Positions 46,317 to 56,816 of a stretch of DNA of 64,000 nt are shown here, one piece after another. The notes below the pieces were generated by a model. That model ran no database searches. It was not told the origin of the DNA and worked only from the letters and a program-made list of their open reading frames with translations. The stretch's first letter is position 1, and each line of letters opens with the position of its first letter. The DNA comes from Epiperipatus broadwayi (Eukaryota; Onychophora; Udeonychophora; Euonychophora; Peripatidae). Location: assembly GCA_028023455.1 (NCBI GenBank), contig JAQFVV010006203.1, positions 7,348,821 to 7,412,820 of the forward strand, given 5' to 3'. Position numbers and translations under genes: made by a program.

Positions 46317-46939
46317 AAAATTATCTACCTGAAGCAAAGTGTTGATAATGAACCAGTAGACTACTTTAACTGAACAATATTCAAATATTCCTTTTTTTTG
46401 CAATTTCTTTACCATCCCTTCTAAACGTAATTGCCTACTTTTATTTGTTTCCTATTTCAATTCATTTTTTATCCTTTGTATACTTATATCTTTCTTCAAT
46501 CCTCCCTACCGTCAACTGTTATCACATTTACTATAATCTTACATAAGTTATTGACTATACCCGAGTCCTCTTTAAATTTTGCTTTAAAGTTTTTCTTTTT
46601 TTTCTCATAGAAAAAAATGTGAAAGTTTTTCCCTAATTTCAATGTATTTGCCTAATATATAATTAAAATAAAATCTATTTCATTAACTGGAGCTTTCTAA
46701 GTAAAAAAACTGATTATGTCAAAAAGGAATTGGCTTATGTTTATTAATACAGCTCTGAAGTTTAAAATTACTGTTATTTTGAAGGTTTATTATACAACAT
46801 TTCATAAACAGCCTTTAAAAGATGACATTTCACTGAAAATTTACTTTCATTTTAGTATAAATTATTTTTAGATTTGCTGAGCAATATTGTTATTTATTTC
46901 TACAGACTTCTTTTAATATTTAAACGATTCCTATATTTT

Positions 46940-47000
46940 GAATATGGCAACATGTTTAGTGCATCACTGCCACATCTATGACTTGGGGTTCAAACTGAAC
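46940..47000 (+). mobile_element. Possible tRNA-derived SINE head
   Basis: TGTTTAGTGCATCACTGCC (A-box-like) is followed by GGGGTTCAAACTGAAC (B-box-like) at tRNA-like spacing. It is a short and diverged fragment. Confidence 0.35.
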
Positions 47001-47099
47001 TAAGAAAATCTTAAAATTTTTTTTACATCACAAGTTGTTTATGATTTTTTAAAGTAGTCATTAGTAGAAAATCTGACTAGTTACTTAATATTGGTTAAT

Positions 47100-47195
47100 A
47101 AATGTAAAATTAACTATTAGCTGGACTGGCTTTGAACTCTAGGTTTGTAAACATAGTAGACAGATGCACTAACCATTACCCACAAGGCCCTCTTT
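47100..47195 (-). mobile_element. tRNA-derived SINE head, minus strand
   Basis: On the minus strand, GGGCCTTGTGGGTAATGGTT then AGTGCATCTGTCTACTATG and GAGTTCAAAGCCAGTCCAGC follow the tRNA layout, with A box GGTTAGTGCATC and B box GAGTTCAAAGCC. The 3' limit is not visible. Confidence 0.5.
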
Positions 47196-47469
47196 GATAA
47201 ATGGGTAACTGGATATTGTTAGATAGAAAGATTCTAGATTAACTTGAGTTGGTTGGATAAGGATTGATGCCAACTATAATAAATACAGATAAGAAATTTT
47301 TTCATATTGAAATTGAATTAATTTCTGGTGTCTTTATTTCAAGTTAAATCTAAAACTTCCAATTATGGCTGAAAAAACAATTATTTTTTTCCTTTTTAGT
47401 ATCTAAAATTTTTTTTATCTCTATTTATTTTTAATTTTACTATTGACAATTGGCATAGTTAATAAGAAT

Positions 47470-48290
47470 GTAAAATGATATTGCATTTTAAATCAACTTG
47501 ACACTTCTAATTTATATATATCACTAAATATTTCTGCTTCAAGTTAATATGTATACCATCATATTTAATATGTTTACATAATTGTATATATGTATAATAA
47601 ATCATTAAGTGGCTTAAAATATAAAAAATCCATCATTTTTGCTTTTGATTGGATTTTTTTTTTTTAAAAAAGGGTTACCGATAAATAAAATTGAACATTA
47701 CATAGTTTCTATTAATTCTTAATATAGACTTGTAATTCAAAAGATTGTGTGTGTGTTAATGTATGAAAGAAAATAATGGATGTAAAAGTGAACAGAGTAA
47801 CATCTTCACACTCTCAAACAAAGACCCTTCAGATTAGCCTATATAATTAGGTTAAAGATAAGATGGCCATTCTTATCTTTATAAAGTCTCTATCTTGTGT
47901 TTGAGTTTCCTCTGTACTCAACATGATATTATTGAGCTATCATATAAATTAGAAAAGGCTCATATGTGAAAAGGTAACATACATCCTATGCACTTAATTA
48001 ATAAATTTGAACAATATTATATTGTAAACAAACTTCATTTAATATGTATGATTTTACTTTAAATCGATTTGATCCTTATAGTTTTTATATATATGCACTA
48101 GATATCTCTGCAATAAGCTAATATGTATATTCCTTATATATATATATTTAATATGTGTATTATAGGTATATAATAAAGCAATAAGTTACTTAAAATGTAA
48201 ATTCTTTCTATTGAAAAGTGTTTGACATTTTTTCTTTTTATTTGAAAAACATTTTTTTTTTAAAAAATGCTTAACAAAACTATATTGTAA
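47470..48290. repeat. Degenerate duplicated block pair
   Basis: About 47470-47700 and 48045-48290 share, in order, a Ser-like ACTAAATATTTCTGC / ACTAGATATCTCTGC start, TTAATATGT..AT, TATAATAAA..AT..AAGT and a poly-T/poly-A junction. Both are diverged. No genes are present. Confidence 0.45.
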
Positions 48291-48299
48291 ACTAACTTT

Positions 48300-48800
48300 A
48301 TTTTATTCTAACTGAAATTAAGTTTTCAATTGAAAGCACAAAAAAATGCACCCATTACTTAAAAGTATATGGAAGTTCTAAGAACATTTTTAAAATTGAA
48401 TATCAAAATTTTCCTGCCCAATGTTCCATATTTAAGAAAATACATCACCTATCTAAAATATTATAGCACCTTACTACTTTGATAGTGATTTTATAAAAAT
48501 CTATTAAATTTAAATTATATTGAATTTAAATTATTAAATCTTGACTTTAAAATGTTATTAATATTTTATTCAAGCTTTTAATTGAAACCAAAAAAATCTC
48601 TATACTGTCCTTTCTGTAGGTCTTACTCAAAATATATTAAAGTTCTAGAAATAAATTTTAAATATGATATCAACATATTCAAAATTTCCCCACCCAAGTC
48701 TAGATCTAAGAAACTATGTCACCTACCTAAAATATTATCGTGCCCTACCATTTTGGTAATGATTTAGAATAAATGTATCAAATTTCAACAAATTATATTG
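48300..48800. repeat. Degenerate tandem duplication
   Basis: About 48300-48530 and 48570-48790 align throughout. Examples are TTTCAATTGAAAGCAC / TTTTAATTGAAACCAA, CCTATCTAAAATATTATAGC / CCTACCTAAAATATTATCGT, and TTTGATAGTGATTTTA / TTTGGTAATGATTTAG. The open frame at 48582-48767 falls in the second copy but is not preserved in the first. Confidence 0.6.
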
Positions 48801-50001
48801 ACTTTAAATCTATTAAACTTAATTTTAAAATTTTATTCGAACTTAAATAATAAAAGTGATTACAAGAGTTTGCAAACAAACAAACAAAAAATGTAATTTA
48901 AATAAAAGCATTTAAAAATGAAAAAGTACGACTGCATATTTTGGAACAAAATTCTAAAATCTTGATATTGTATCACTCATTTTATATCAGAAAGAAAAAC
49001 TATTATTATTGAAAATGTCTTGATACAAAATCCTTTCTTAATACAAAATCAATATCCTTTTATTTTTGTATAGTATAGCTTTTACAAAACCTAAATAATT
49101 TATTAAAGTATTGTCTTGAGCTTTAAAATCTTATTATTTATCAATTACAATTTATAAAAAAAATATTTTATTTAAACAAAAATATGTAAGTTTAGGAATC
49201 CAACATAATTTTAACAGTATATTAGCAGACTTATTAATTCAATATTAACAATAAAAAAAACTATTGTAATTACACATGTTTTATTTTTTCATAAAATTTT
49301 AAGTAATTTACATTTATTTAAAAAATAATAATATATTCAATTAATACTTGGGTATATAAATTCCTCAATTTTTTTTTTTTCTTATTTCAAAATATTTTCT
49401 TTAAAATTAGAATCTTTCAAAAAACCAAACTCAAATATCAAATCTAGTCTATTGAAATCATAATTGATGTAATTTAATCTAATGATCATCTTTTTGAGTT
49501 GTAGATTACAAAATAAATATCAACTATACTCTCAAACCCTTTTTCTCAGATCTTTTAATAATTTAATTAAAACTTCATCAATTCTTTGTATCTTGTCATT
49601 TTTAATCTCAGTTATTTTTAAACTTCTATCATTATAAATAAAATAAATACTTGCATCACTAAACTGAATCCTATGTAAAATCAATCAACCCTTACCAATT
49701 AATGTTTACAAACCCAGTGCAATTTTCATTCCGTCTAATATCAAAGTTTACTAACAAAGAATTGAAAAAAATGATTTATTTTCATCTATTCATAGTTACG
49801 CTTTGATATCAGCTGGCATCAAAGTTAAGCTGAATTTATAAACTTTTATTAAACAATCTATTTCATTTTTATCTACCTCTCTTTCTATTTCAATTAACAA
49901 AGATAAAAACTGAAAATTTCTATCTTATAAATCAGTAAATATGCTTCCCATTTCTTCAATGCATGTATTTATCTTAAATGATATAATTAAAAAAATCTTA
50001 C

Positions 50002-50918
50002 CTTTGGTACAAAAAATGTCACATTATTTGGAGCAGGTGTTGTAACAGGTGTGGAAATACTTGCTGACTTTACATCTAAGACAGAAGATCCATGGGTATT
50101 AACAGTGGCAAACATTTGTGGAAGGGTAGGTTGTCCAGAATGGAGACCAGATCCTGTGGGCATCATTGATGACAAAGTCATATCACTGGATGTGGTCAAA
50201 GTAAATTGGTTAATTGGTGTCTGAACAGTCACAGGAGGCTGGTGACTTACAACAGTTGATGATTGATGCCTAGTGGGAGGACAAATATTTGAAAATTTTG
50301 TATGTTCTTGATTTAAAATTATTGAAGGCTTATTATTTGGTGGCAAAAAAGAATAATTTTGATGGGATAAACGAAAAGATGCTGGGGCAGAAAGTTTCCT
50401 CAATGGTCGAGACTCTTTTGGTATTTCATTCAGTGGTGACTGAGAGTTTAACATAAAAGGGGATTTAGGTTGAAGAGAAACCATCTGTTGATTCTGGGAT
50501 AAAAGAAGGGAAACATCCATAGAATCAGATAAATGAGTCTGTGGAGTTACTATTTGATTCAAAGCAGGGTGGGATGAAGATAAATTGGGAAGTTGATATG
50601 ATTCTATTTGAGCTAACTGAGAATTCATTTCTGGGGGTGGTTGAGGAGTGAAGTTCATTACCACAGGCTGAGACTCGTTGCTAGTGAAAGCAGCATGTGG
50701 AGATATATGACCCACGGTATCTAATTTCTGATTTAGAGTCTCATTAAAAACAGTTTCAGAAGTTGGTTGCATGCCTCGTATAATAGACTGCTCTGGAGTC
50801 CTTGTTCTTGTGTTCATTTCAGCTAGGTGCGCAGGAGGCATGGGTCGTGGCCTCTCTGACTCATTCATGGCTCCATTAAAAGCAAATGGTAAAACGAATT
50901 TTGATGTATTAAAATAAT
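50002..50918 (-). CDS. Mondo: Mondo large exon, Ser/Pro/Gln/Asn-rich middle region
   Basis: This 917-bp exon (phase 1 to phase 0) encodes about 305 residues, starting DYFNTSKFVLPFAFNGAMNE and ending PNNVTFFVPK. It is low complexity, rich in Ser, Pro, Gln, Thr and Asn, with no folded domain visible. That fits the proline-rich linker and activation region between the glucose-sensing half and the bHLH in MondoA and ChREBP. One basophilic phospho-site-like motif is visible, RPLRKLSAPASF; a role in kinase or 14-3-3 control is only inference. An ATG exists at 50868, but the open frame continues upstream through EPFQ-D-YF to the AAG acceptor at 50919-50920, so this is internal coding sequence and not a start. 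Confidence 0.92.
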
Positions 50919-50997
50919 CTTAAAAAAATAAATATATATTTAGTAAATTTATGTAAATAATATCTGCAAACAAAAAAAAAACATAAATCTTTAATAC
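50919..50997. other. 79-bp Mondo intron
   Basis: A tiny GT...AG intron between two conserved exons. Its size contrasts with the multi-kilobase introns around it. Confidence 0.9.
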
Positions 50998-51090
50998 CTT
51001 GAAATGGTTCCAGGGTATCCATGAAATCATCCAAGTCAGGTTGGAGTTGTACCAGCCCAGGTTGAATGAAATCAGCTCTTCCCGCCTGAG
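50998..51090 (-). CDS. Mondo: Mondo exon, IQPGL/DDFMDTLEP block
   Basis: This 93-bp exon (phase 1 to phase 1) encodes AQAGRADFIQPGLVQLQPDL and then DDFMDTLEPFQ. This is the most conserved Mondo signature: human MondoA has ADMIQPGLIPLQP followed by DDFMDTFEPFQ. The region belongs to the glucose-responsive, transactivating part of the N-terminal half. The acceptor is AAAATAG and the donor GTATTAAAG. A second AG lies 5 bp further in (CTCAG), but the family alignment and the phase from the previous exon both select the first AG. It is followed by a very short intron of 79 bp. Confidence 0.95.
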
Positions 51091-52547
51091 CTATTTTACA
51101 ATAATAATAAAAATAATAATAATCAGATTTTATATTTTTTAAAAATATATAGAATAAAATAACAAATATAATAAAAGTAAAATTATAAGCTAAAATAAAA
51201 AAATACACAGGCTTAAGTAATTAATAAAGAAGTAGCCTTATCCTAAAAGATAAAAATAAGTCATAAGTTCATTATTCATAGGCATATGGTATCTTTCTCA
51301 CCAATAGCCAAAGCTGATGGTTCATATATTTTTTTTAAAAAAAATACAACTTCATTGATATTTCATTGATAAATCAAAACTTGACTTCTTTAACTCTTTA
51401 TTAAGGTATAACTCAAAATCCACTTACTAACAAACAGTGAATGGTTTCTTAAGCTGGATATCTGAAGCAATTTTGAATTTGTTTGGGAAATTCTCACCTA
51501 TCTAAACAGTTTAGACTTAAATTCCAAGTCATGGTAGATTTATCAGCTTTTTCCATATTCAGAAGAAATAATCAAATAAAAAGAAGTTCACTAAATATTA
51601 GAATAATAAATAAAATCCTTTTCCACAAAGTTAAATAAATAAAAGGCAGACTCATTGGGTATCCAGCACAACATGCAATACTATCAGACATGCAATATTA
51701 TTTTATCTATTCTGGAAAATGACTAGCCCTGAGTAAAAGCATTTCAATACATAAATTCAATGTTTTTAATATTTTTCATAATTTATGTGAATGCAAAATG
51801 TATGTCATAGGATTAAAGTCAAATTTTTAACGCAACTGAAAAATAAATATTTTCATATGTTAGCTAATGATGACAAAAAAATATAAAATGCAAAAAAACT
51901 GAGACATCACTATCTATGACATATTTGCATTATAAAATATCCTATAGTAATTCACAAACAAGACTTTATCAAAAGTATAAATCACTATTGTTTTAGTTAT
52001 TAAAGATAGATTGATTATATATTTTCAATAATCTTATAAAAAACTATTAAAATTAATTTTAACTAATAGCAACAAAACAATATGGAAATGAGTGTTGTTA
52101 TTTTTTTTTTTGGTGTGTGAATGAGTATTAGAAAAATAAATATCTGAGAGTATTATTCTTAAATCATTTAACATAAACAAAATAAAATGTAATCAAAATT
52201 GGTAAGCAGATCTACCTATGTAAGGTCTATACATGTAAAGAGATGACATAACATTATCATTATTAATTCTTTAAAAAATACTACTCTCTCTAAATAATGT
52301 GTCTATATATATAATATTGTGGAAATCAATTACTATTCAAACATATGCTAAAAGTCTGGAAATAAATGTTTTAAAAATGTGCGTATACTTTTAAAACATT
52401 TATTGATGAGAAAGTGTGTGTTTATTTTATGGTGTATGAATGTAGTTGATTTCAATAATATTTCATACGTGTGTAAATTGCTATATTATCAATTATTAGC
52501 TATATATATATAATAATAATAATAATAATCACTCTAATAAAATTTAA

Positions 52548-52818
52548 GCCAATAAACATCACATGACCACCATCTCTTATGCTTGTGTATAACTGTTAAA
52601 ACAGGCAAAACTCACTATACATATGCCACACACAGCAAGCTAGAGTAATCAATGGATGCCAAAAGGCTTGTGCATAAAATCCCCATCTAATGCCTACTCA
52701 TCCAATATCCCCAGACTAATTTCTGGCTTGTGGCCTTCATCAGTGAGGAGTCTTGGATCTGAGAGCACTGCATCTAGATCTTAGGATTTATACGTATAGT
52801 AAGTTTTGCCTGTTTTTA
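52548..52818 (-). mobile_element. Retroposon with complementary ends and a hammerhead-like core
   Basis: The perfect 15-bp target-site duplication TCTAATAAAATTTAA lies at 52533-52547 and 52819-52833. Inside, 52597-52620 and 52794-52818 are inverted copies (AAAACAGGCAAAACTCACTA against its complement, about 22 of 24 paired). Between them is the hammerhead-like fold at 52700-52758. A left extension, AATAAACATCACATGACCAC, is shared with the 42.2-kb and 46.1-kb copies. No ORF or tRNA boxes were found. The long duplication indicates LINE-type integration. The folded RNA would be a rod with the ribozyme in its middle. Confidence 0.65.
52700..52758 (-). ncRNA. Hammerhead-ribozyme-like motif, type I topology
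   Basis: On the minus strand, helix I outer ATCCAA (52758-52753) pairs with TTGGAT (52705-52700), and helix I inner TCCTCA (52749-52744) pairs with TGGGGA (52713-52708), one G-U. The GAC/TA internal loop lies between them. The core box CTGATGA is at 52743-52737, helix II AGGC-CACAA-GCCA at 52736-52724, GAAA at 52723-52720, and GTC, the expected cleavage triplet, at 52716-52714. The 10.1-11.1 pair is A-A instead of G-C. Helix III is nearly absent, as in the small hammerhead variants described with Penelope-like retrotransposons. Activity is inferred only. Confidence 0.6.
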
Positions 52819-53793
52819 TCTAATAAAATTTAATATTACAGCCAAATAAAATCACCAATACGAAATTTATTAAGTTTTGTTACCACATTAAAATAGCTAA
52901 GCATAAGTTTCTCAGTATGATTATCCAGGATTGAACAAATTTCAAAGTGTAAAATAATCATGAGCTCAGTTTAACATTATGATACATTCAAACTTGATAG
53001 TGAATTAATTTAAAACAAGAGTTAGAAATCAACTATAAATTATGATGTCTTAAATATTAGTTAATTATTATTTGCTAATCCACTATATTAAAAACCAAAA
53101 GTGTTTAAAATTAAATTGAAAATTATAAACATGAATTAATTATCCAGATACGGTTTAATATTATAACAATTAAATTCATCAATACTAAACTTAACAAGTT
53201 TGATGGCACACTAAAATTCCAATATGATCATTTCATGATTTACAACATCTTCAGTTGGTTTGAAACCTAATATAATATACAAACCCCAATCACTTTAAAA
53301 CATTAAACCAAGACTTGATAGACTTCAGAGTATAAAGCCATCATGAGCTTGGTCAAAATGATTACTTCATACATTGAAATCTGTCTGGTCTTGGATTAAA
53401 TATTTAAAATAAATGGTGTCTGTACATTACATTGGGATGATAGCATTACATTTAAATCTAACTGAAAACTGATGGTATAAACCATGAAATAATTATACTG
53501 GACATCGAATACTTGACATTTTTTAATGTGATATCAAACTTAGTAAGTTTTAGCATTAGCAATTTTAATTGGGTGTATTCTTAAACTTTGAGCAATTAAT
53601 TTGTGCACTATTTCCAATTTAGTTTTGAAAACATTTGGTTTATAAATGTTTATTGTGATCAATCAGGATATGCTGACATGTAACACACTCTTAAGTATAT
53701 GAAAAATTTATAATATTGTAAGCCAACATGTATGTCAGAAGTATTGATCTGAATATTATGTACTATCATTTGCATTTAAAATGTAAATTACTT

Positions 53794-53856
53794 CACACAC
53801 ACACACACACACACACACGCACGCACGCACGCACACACACACACACACACACACAC
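53794..53856. repeat. CA microsatellite with GCAC units
   Basis: A (CA)n run interrupted in the middle by CGCACGCACGCACG. It is a simple repeat, likely length-variable. Confidence 0.95.
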
Positions 53857-54131
53857 TAGTACATTCATCTATTTTCAGTTACAGTTAGACATATTTTTAC
53901 AGACTATCAACTGCTATCCATTCATATATTTAATAAACTTATATGAATGTTATATCCTGTATAACACTTATTTTTTTTTGCATTTTTTTGCTTCTACTTA
54001 ATTTAAAATTTTTTAGTGATAGTAAGATTGAATATAATATATAAGAATTGCAATAACATTATCAATGATAAAAATATGTCAGTGTGATTTTTATTAATTA
54101 AAATTTTCTAAACAGTAATATAAAAATATAC

Positions 54132-54297
54132 CTATTTCTCTAGGATCAGGAAACATGAAAGGTTCTCTTCCCCATGAAAATAAAACATCTATTAAAGTTG
54201 CCTCATCTTCAAATGCTAACTGAGGAGGAGACATACTACCATGATGACCTCGATAACCCATGTCATTACAAGTCAATCGTTCAAGAAGATCAACATC
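54132..54297 (-). CDS. Mondo: Mondo exon, DTLFS/PREI-like region
   Basis: This 166-bp exon runs from phase 0 to phase 1. It encodes DVDLLERLTCNDMGYRGHHG, then a stretch with LAFEDEATLIDVLFSWGREP, then FPDPREI. The second half corresponds to the mammalian segment with an SDTLFS motif and WPNPREIA, inside the glucose-response conserved region. The first half, including a Gly/His-rich stretch, is lineage-specific. The borders are TTGCAG at the acceptor and GTATAT at the donor. The last base G completes an Ala codon with the next exon (EI-A-QAGRADF), matching the family's REIAxxGxAD. The intron before it is about 8.7 kb and contains the hAT MITE and the third RTE fragment. Confidence 0.93.
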
Positions 54298-55255
54298 CTG
54301 CAACAATGATGAGTAAACTATATCAAACATAAATATGAATAACTGTGTGAATCCATATTAAGCATAAACATGCAGAAAACAAATTAGCTACTTGATAAAA
54401 GTAAATAGATAGACATATCACAAATACCTGTATACATATATATATATAATTCTTCCCGTAAATAAATATATAACAATTGATTGAAATATATAACTACTAT
54501 TCATCTAAGTGTATAATAAAAGGATTTGTGTCTTGTAAGACATACATGCATGCAGATAAATGAAAAAGGTATGCACAATGGTATAACAAAAAAATATATA
54601 TTAAAGGCTGTGCTTAAGAGTGCAATTAACTAAATAAATATTATTCTAGTATTGAACACAAAATTTTAATATTAACTGTTATATAAATCAAAAAAAGGAT
54701 TTTTTCTATCCCCAAATTATAATAGCTCTTCTGTATATGTGTGTATGTATATATATACTGTAACAAATTTAAAAGAGTAGTAGCAGTAGAGAAGTGATTA
54801 TTAGCTGTAATTACATCCAAAATGAGTTTCAAATTTAAATAAATTGGAATATTGAATCAAAAATAACAGCAATATATATGTGCATGTATATGGAAGTGAC
54901 TCCTAGCAATGTCAAAAGCCATCATCATAAAATATAATTTTTAATGTTGGGTACTATCCATTTAAATTCCAGGAATAAATATATAGAATCACACACAAAC
55001 ATATCATTATCATCATGTAATGCAGAAGACGGATAAATATGAGATCAAATAATATTTAGACAAACTCTAAATTGATTATTTAATAAATTTTATAAAAACA
55101 TAATGTGGAAATAATTAATACTTTACAAAAATAAAAAATAATAATAAAATATTTGGCACAATATAATGTAAATATGATGGAGTGCTTGAGATTAAGTTTG
55201 TCTGGTTTACATACATGTTATCACAGACCCAGATAAGATATAACTGAATGCATGC

Positions 55256-55278
55256 TCACACACACACACACACACACA
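55256..55278. repeat. CA microsatellite
   Basis: A pure (CA)n run of about 11 units. Confidence 0.95.
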
Positions 55279-56417
55279 TGCCAAGTAAAGCCAAAAAATA
55301 ATTTAACTATTTACTTATTAACTAGTCTCCATGAACAGCAACTCATAATTATTCTGATGTGAAAATATTCAATCATCTTGCATGTAAATATTTGTCTAAA
55401 TTATATTTTAAAAAATGTACAGCATATTTTAGGATTTGTAGTGATTTGGATATATGTAATCAAACTATAAACACATACTATTTTAAAATAATTTGGATAG
55501 CAATATTAAATTAAAATATCTTTCTAATAATCTTCCATAAATATTCTAATAAAAAAACTATTAAATCTTACTATTTGTAAATATGTTTACACATTTCTAT
55601 TTTTAAATATTAAATCAATAAATATATATTTCCATCATCATACAAATTGAATATAGTCACTCAAATTGGTTAAACATAATAACTAACAATTTCATTTTCT
55701 TTCTGAGAAAAACATATTCAAATTTGAAAACTACTATGCATTATACAATATTTAAATAAATCATGTATGTAAAAAGAAAAAAACACTGAGAAAAAAAAAG
55801 AACATTTTCATCATAATTAAAATTATTTACAATCTTCTCATTCAATTGCTAGTCGATCAAGGCAATTCTACCAGCCTTTATCTTTTTTGATAAGCCTATA
55901 GCTTTTCCTAAAATTTCTGTAATCACTTCTGAAACAAATGTAATCTTATTTCAAATAACACATCTTTGAATCAGCAGCAAAGTAAAGTTAAAAAAAAAGA
56001 ACTTTCTCTAAAAAAATACTCTATATGATTTTGTATGGTATTTCATTAAAGCTTGAATTAATATAGTCCTTCAAAAATTCCAAATAATATGTACATCATA
56101 TCTATATAGCTCATACTATGTTCCTATTTTTGATGCATATATCGTGATCTTTAACTTTGCCTGAAGCTAAATGCCAGAGCACATCTTATGCTAAAATATT
56201 TAAAAAAAATTTTTTTTTAAAAAATATAATTTTAATTTTATAGTGAATAGACTTTGTTAGTGCCTTATAATGCTATGATTTTTCATATAAAAAGTTACTA
56301 TATCAGTATACTTGAAAATTTTATAGATATTCATACCCAAAGTACTTAAATTTTTAATAGTTGATAAATGAAAATGATAGACAATATATTTTAACATTAA
56401 ATAGTGTTAATTTAGTC

Positions 56418-56816
56418 CAGGGGTCCCCAACCCTATGACCGCGGGCACCATGGCGCCCACAAAACATTTTACATGTGCCCACCGCTATCCGAACACGATA
56501 AAAAATTATTTATCTGATACAAATAAATTTAATTTTTAAAATTTCTTATAAATTATTGTATTATATTGTAATCAAATTGTAGGACATACTATACTTTTAT
56601 AGTGTAAAAATATAAATGTTAATTATATGTTAAAATTTTATTTTTGAAATAAATATTTTTTTGTACATTATGTGTATTATTAACAATATCCAACTATAAA
56701 TTTACTTTGAAAAAATAAATGGTGCCCGCCATCTGGTTGAAAAAAATAAATGGTGCCCGCCACCTGGCAAGTATTATAGAATATGCTCTTAAGTGCAAAA
56801 AGGTTGGGGACCCCTG
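56418..56816. mobile_element. hAT-family MITE (399 bp)
   Basis: The terminal inverted repeats are CAGGGGTCCCCAACC and GGTTGGGGACCCCTG. The 8-bp duplication ATTTAGTC flanks it at 56410-56417 and 56817-56824. Both features define hAT elements, and the CAGGGGTCCCCAACC end is shared by Charlie-type hATs. It has no transposase. An internal 30-bp unit containing AAATGGTGCCCGCCA is duplicated (about 56707-56766). The preserved duplication suggests a fairly young insertion. Confidence 0.9.

Larger units (their letters stand above)
38938..50001. other. Mondo intron of about 11 kb, mobile-element rich
   Basis: It holds tRNA-like SINEs (40099, 41088, 41930, 46940, 47100), an LTR mini-element inside a decayed RTE copy (42735-46316), small hairpin retroposons (42227, 46091) and old tandem duplications (47470-48800). 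The open frames at 41095, 41789, 42741, 43407, 45552, 45881 and 48582 are by-products of these elements. Confidence 0.6.
51091..54131. other. Mondo intron of about 3 kb
   Basis: It holds the hammerhead-bearing retroposon (52548-52818) and a CA microsatellite (53794-53856). The rest is AT-rich sequence with nothing recognised. Confidence 0.6.

Noticed and set aside
50002-50868. A stand-alone intronless gene starting at the ATG at 50868
   Set aside because: The frame is open upstream to a splice acceptor and joins in phase with the conserved EPFQ exon, so it is an internal Mondo exon.
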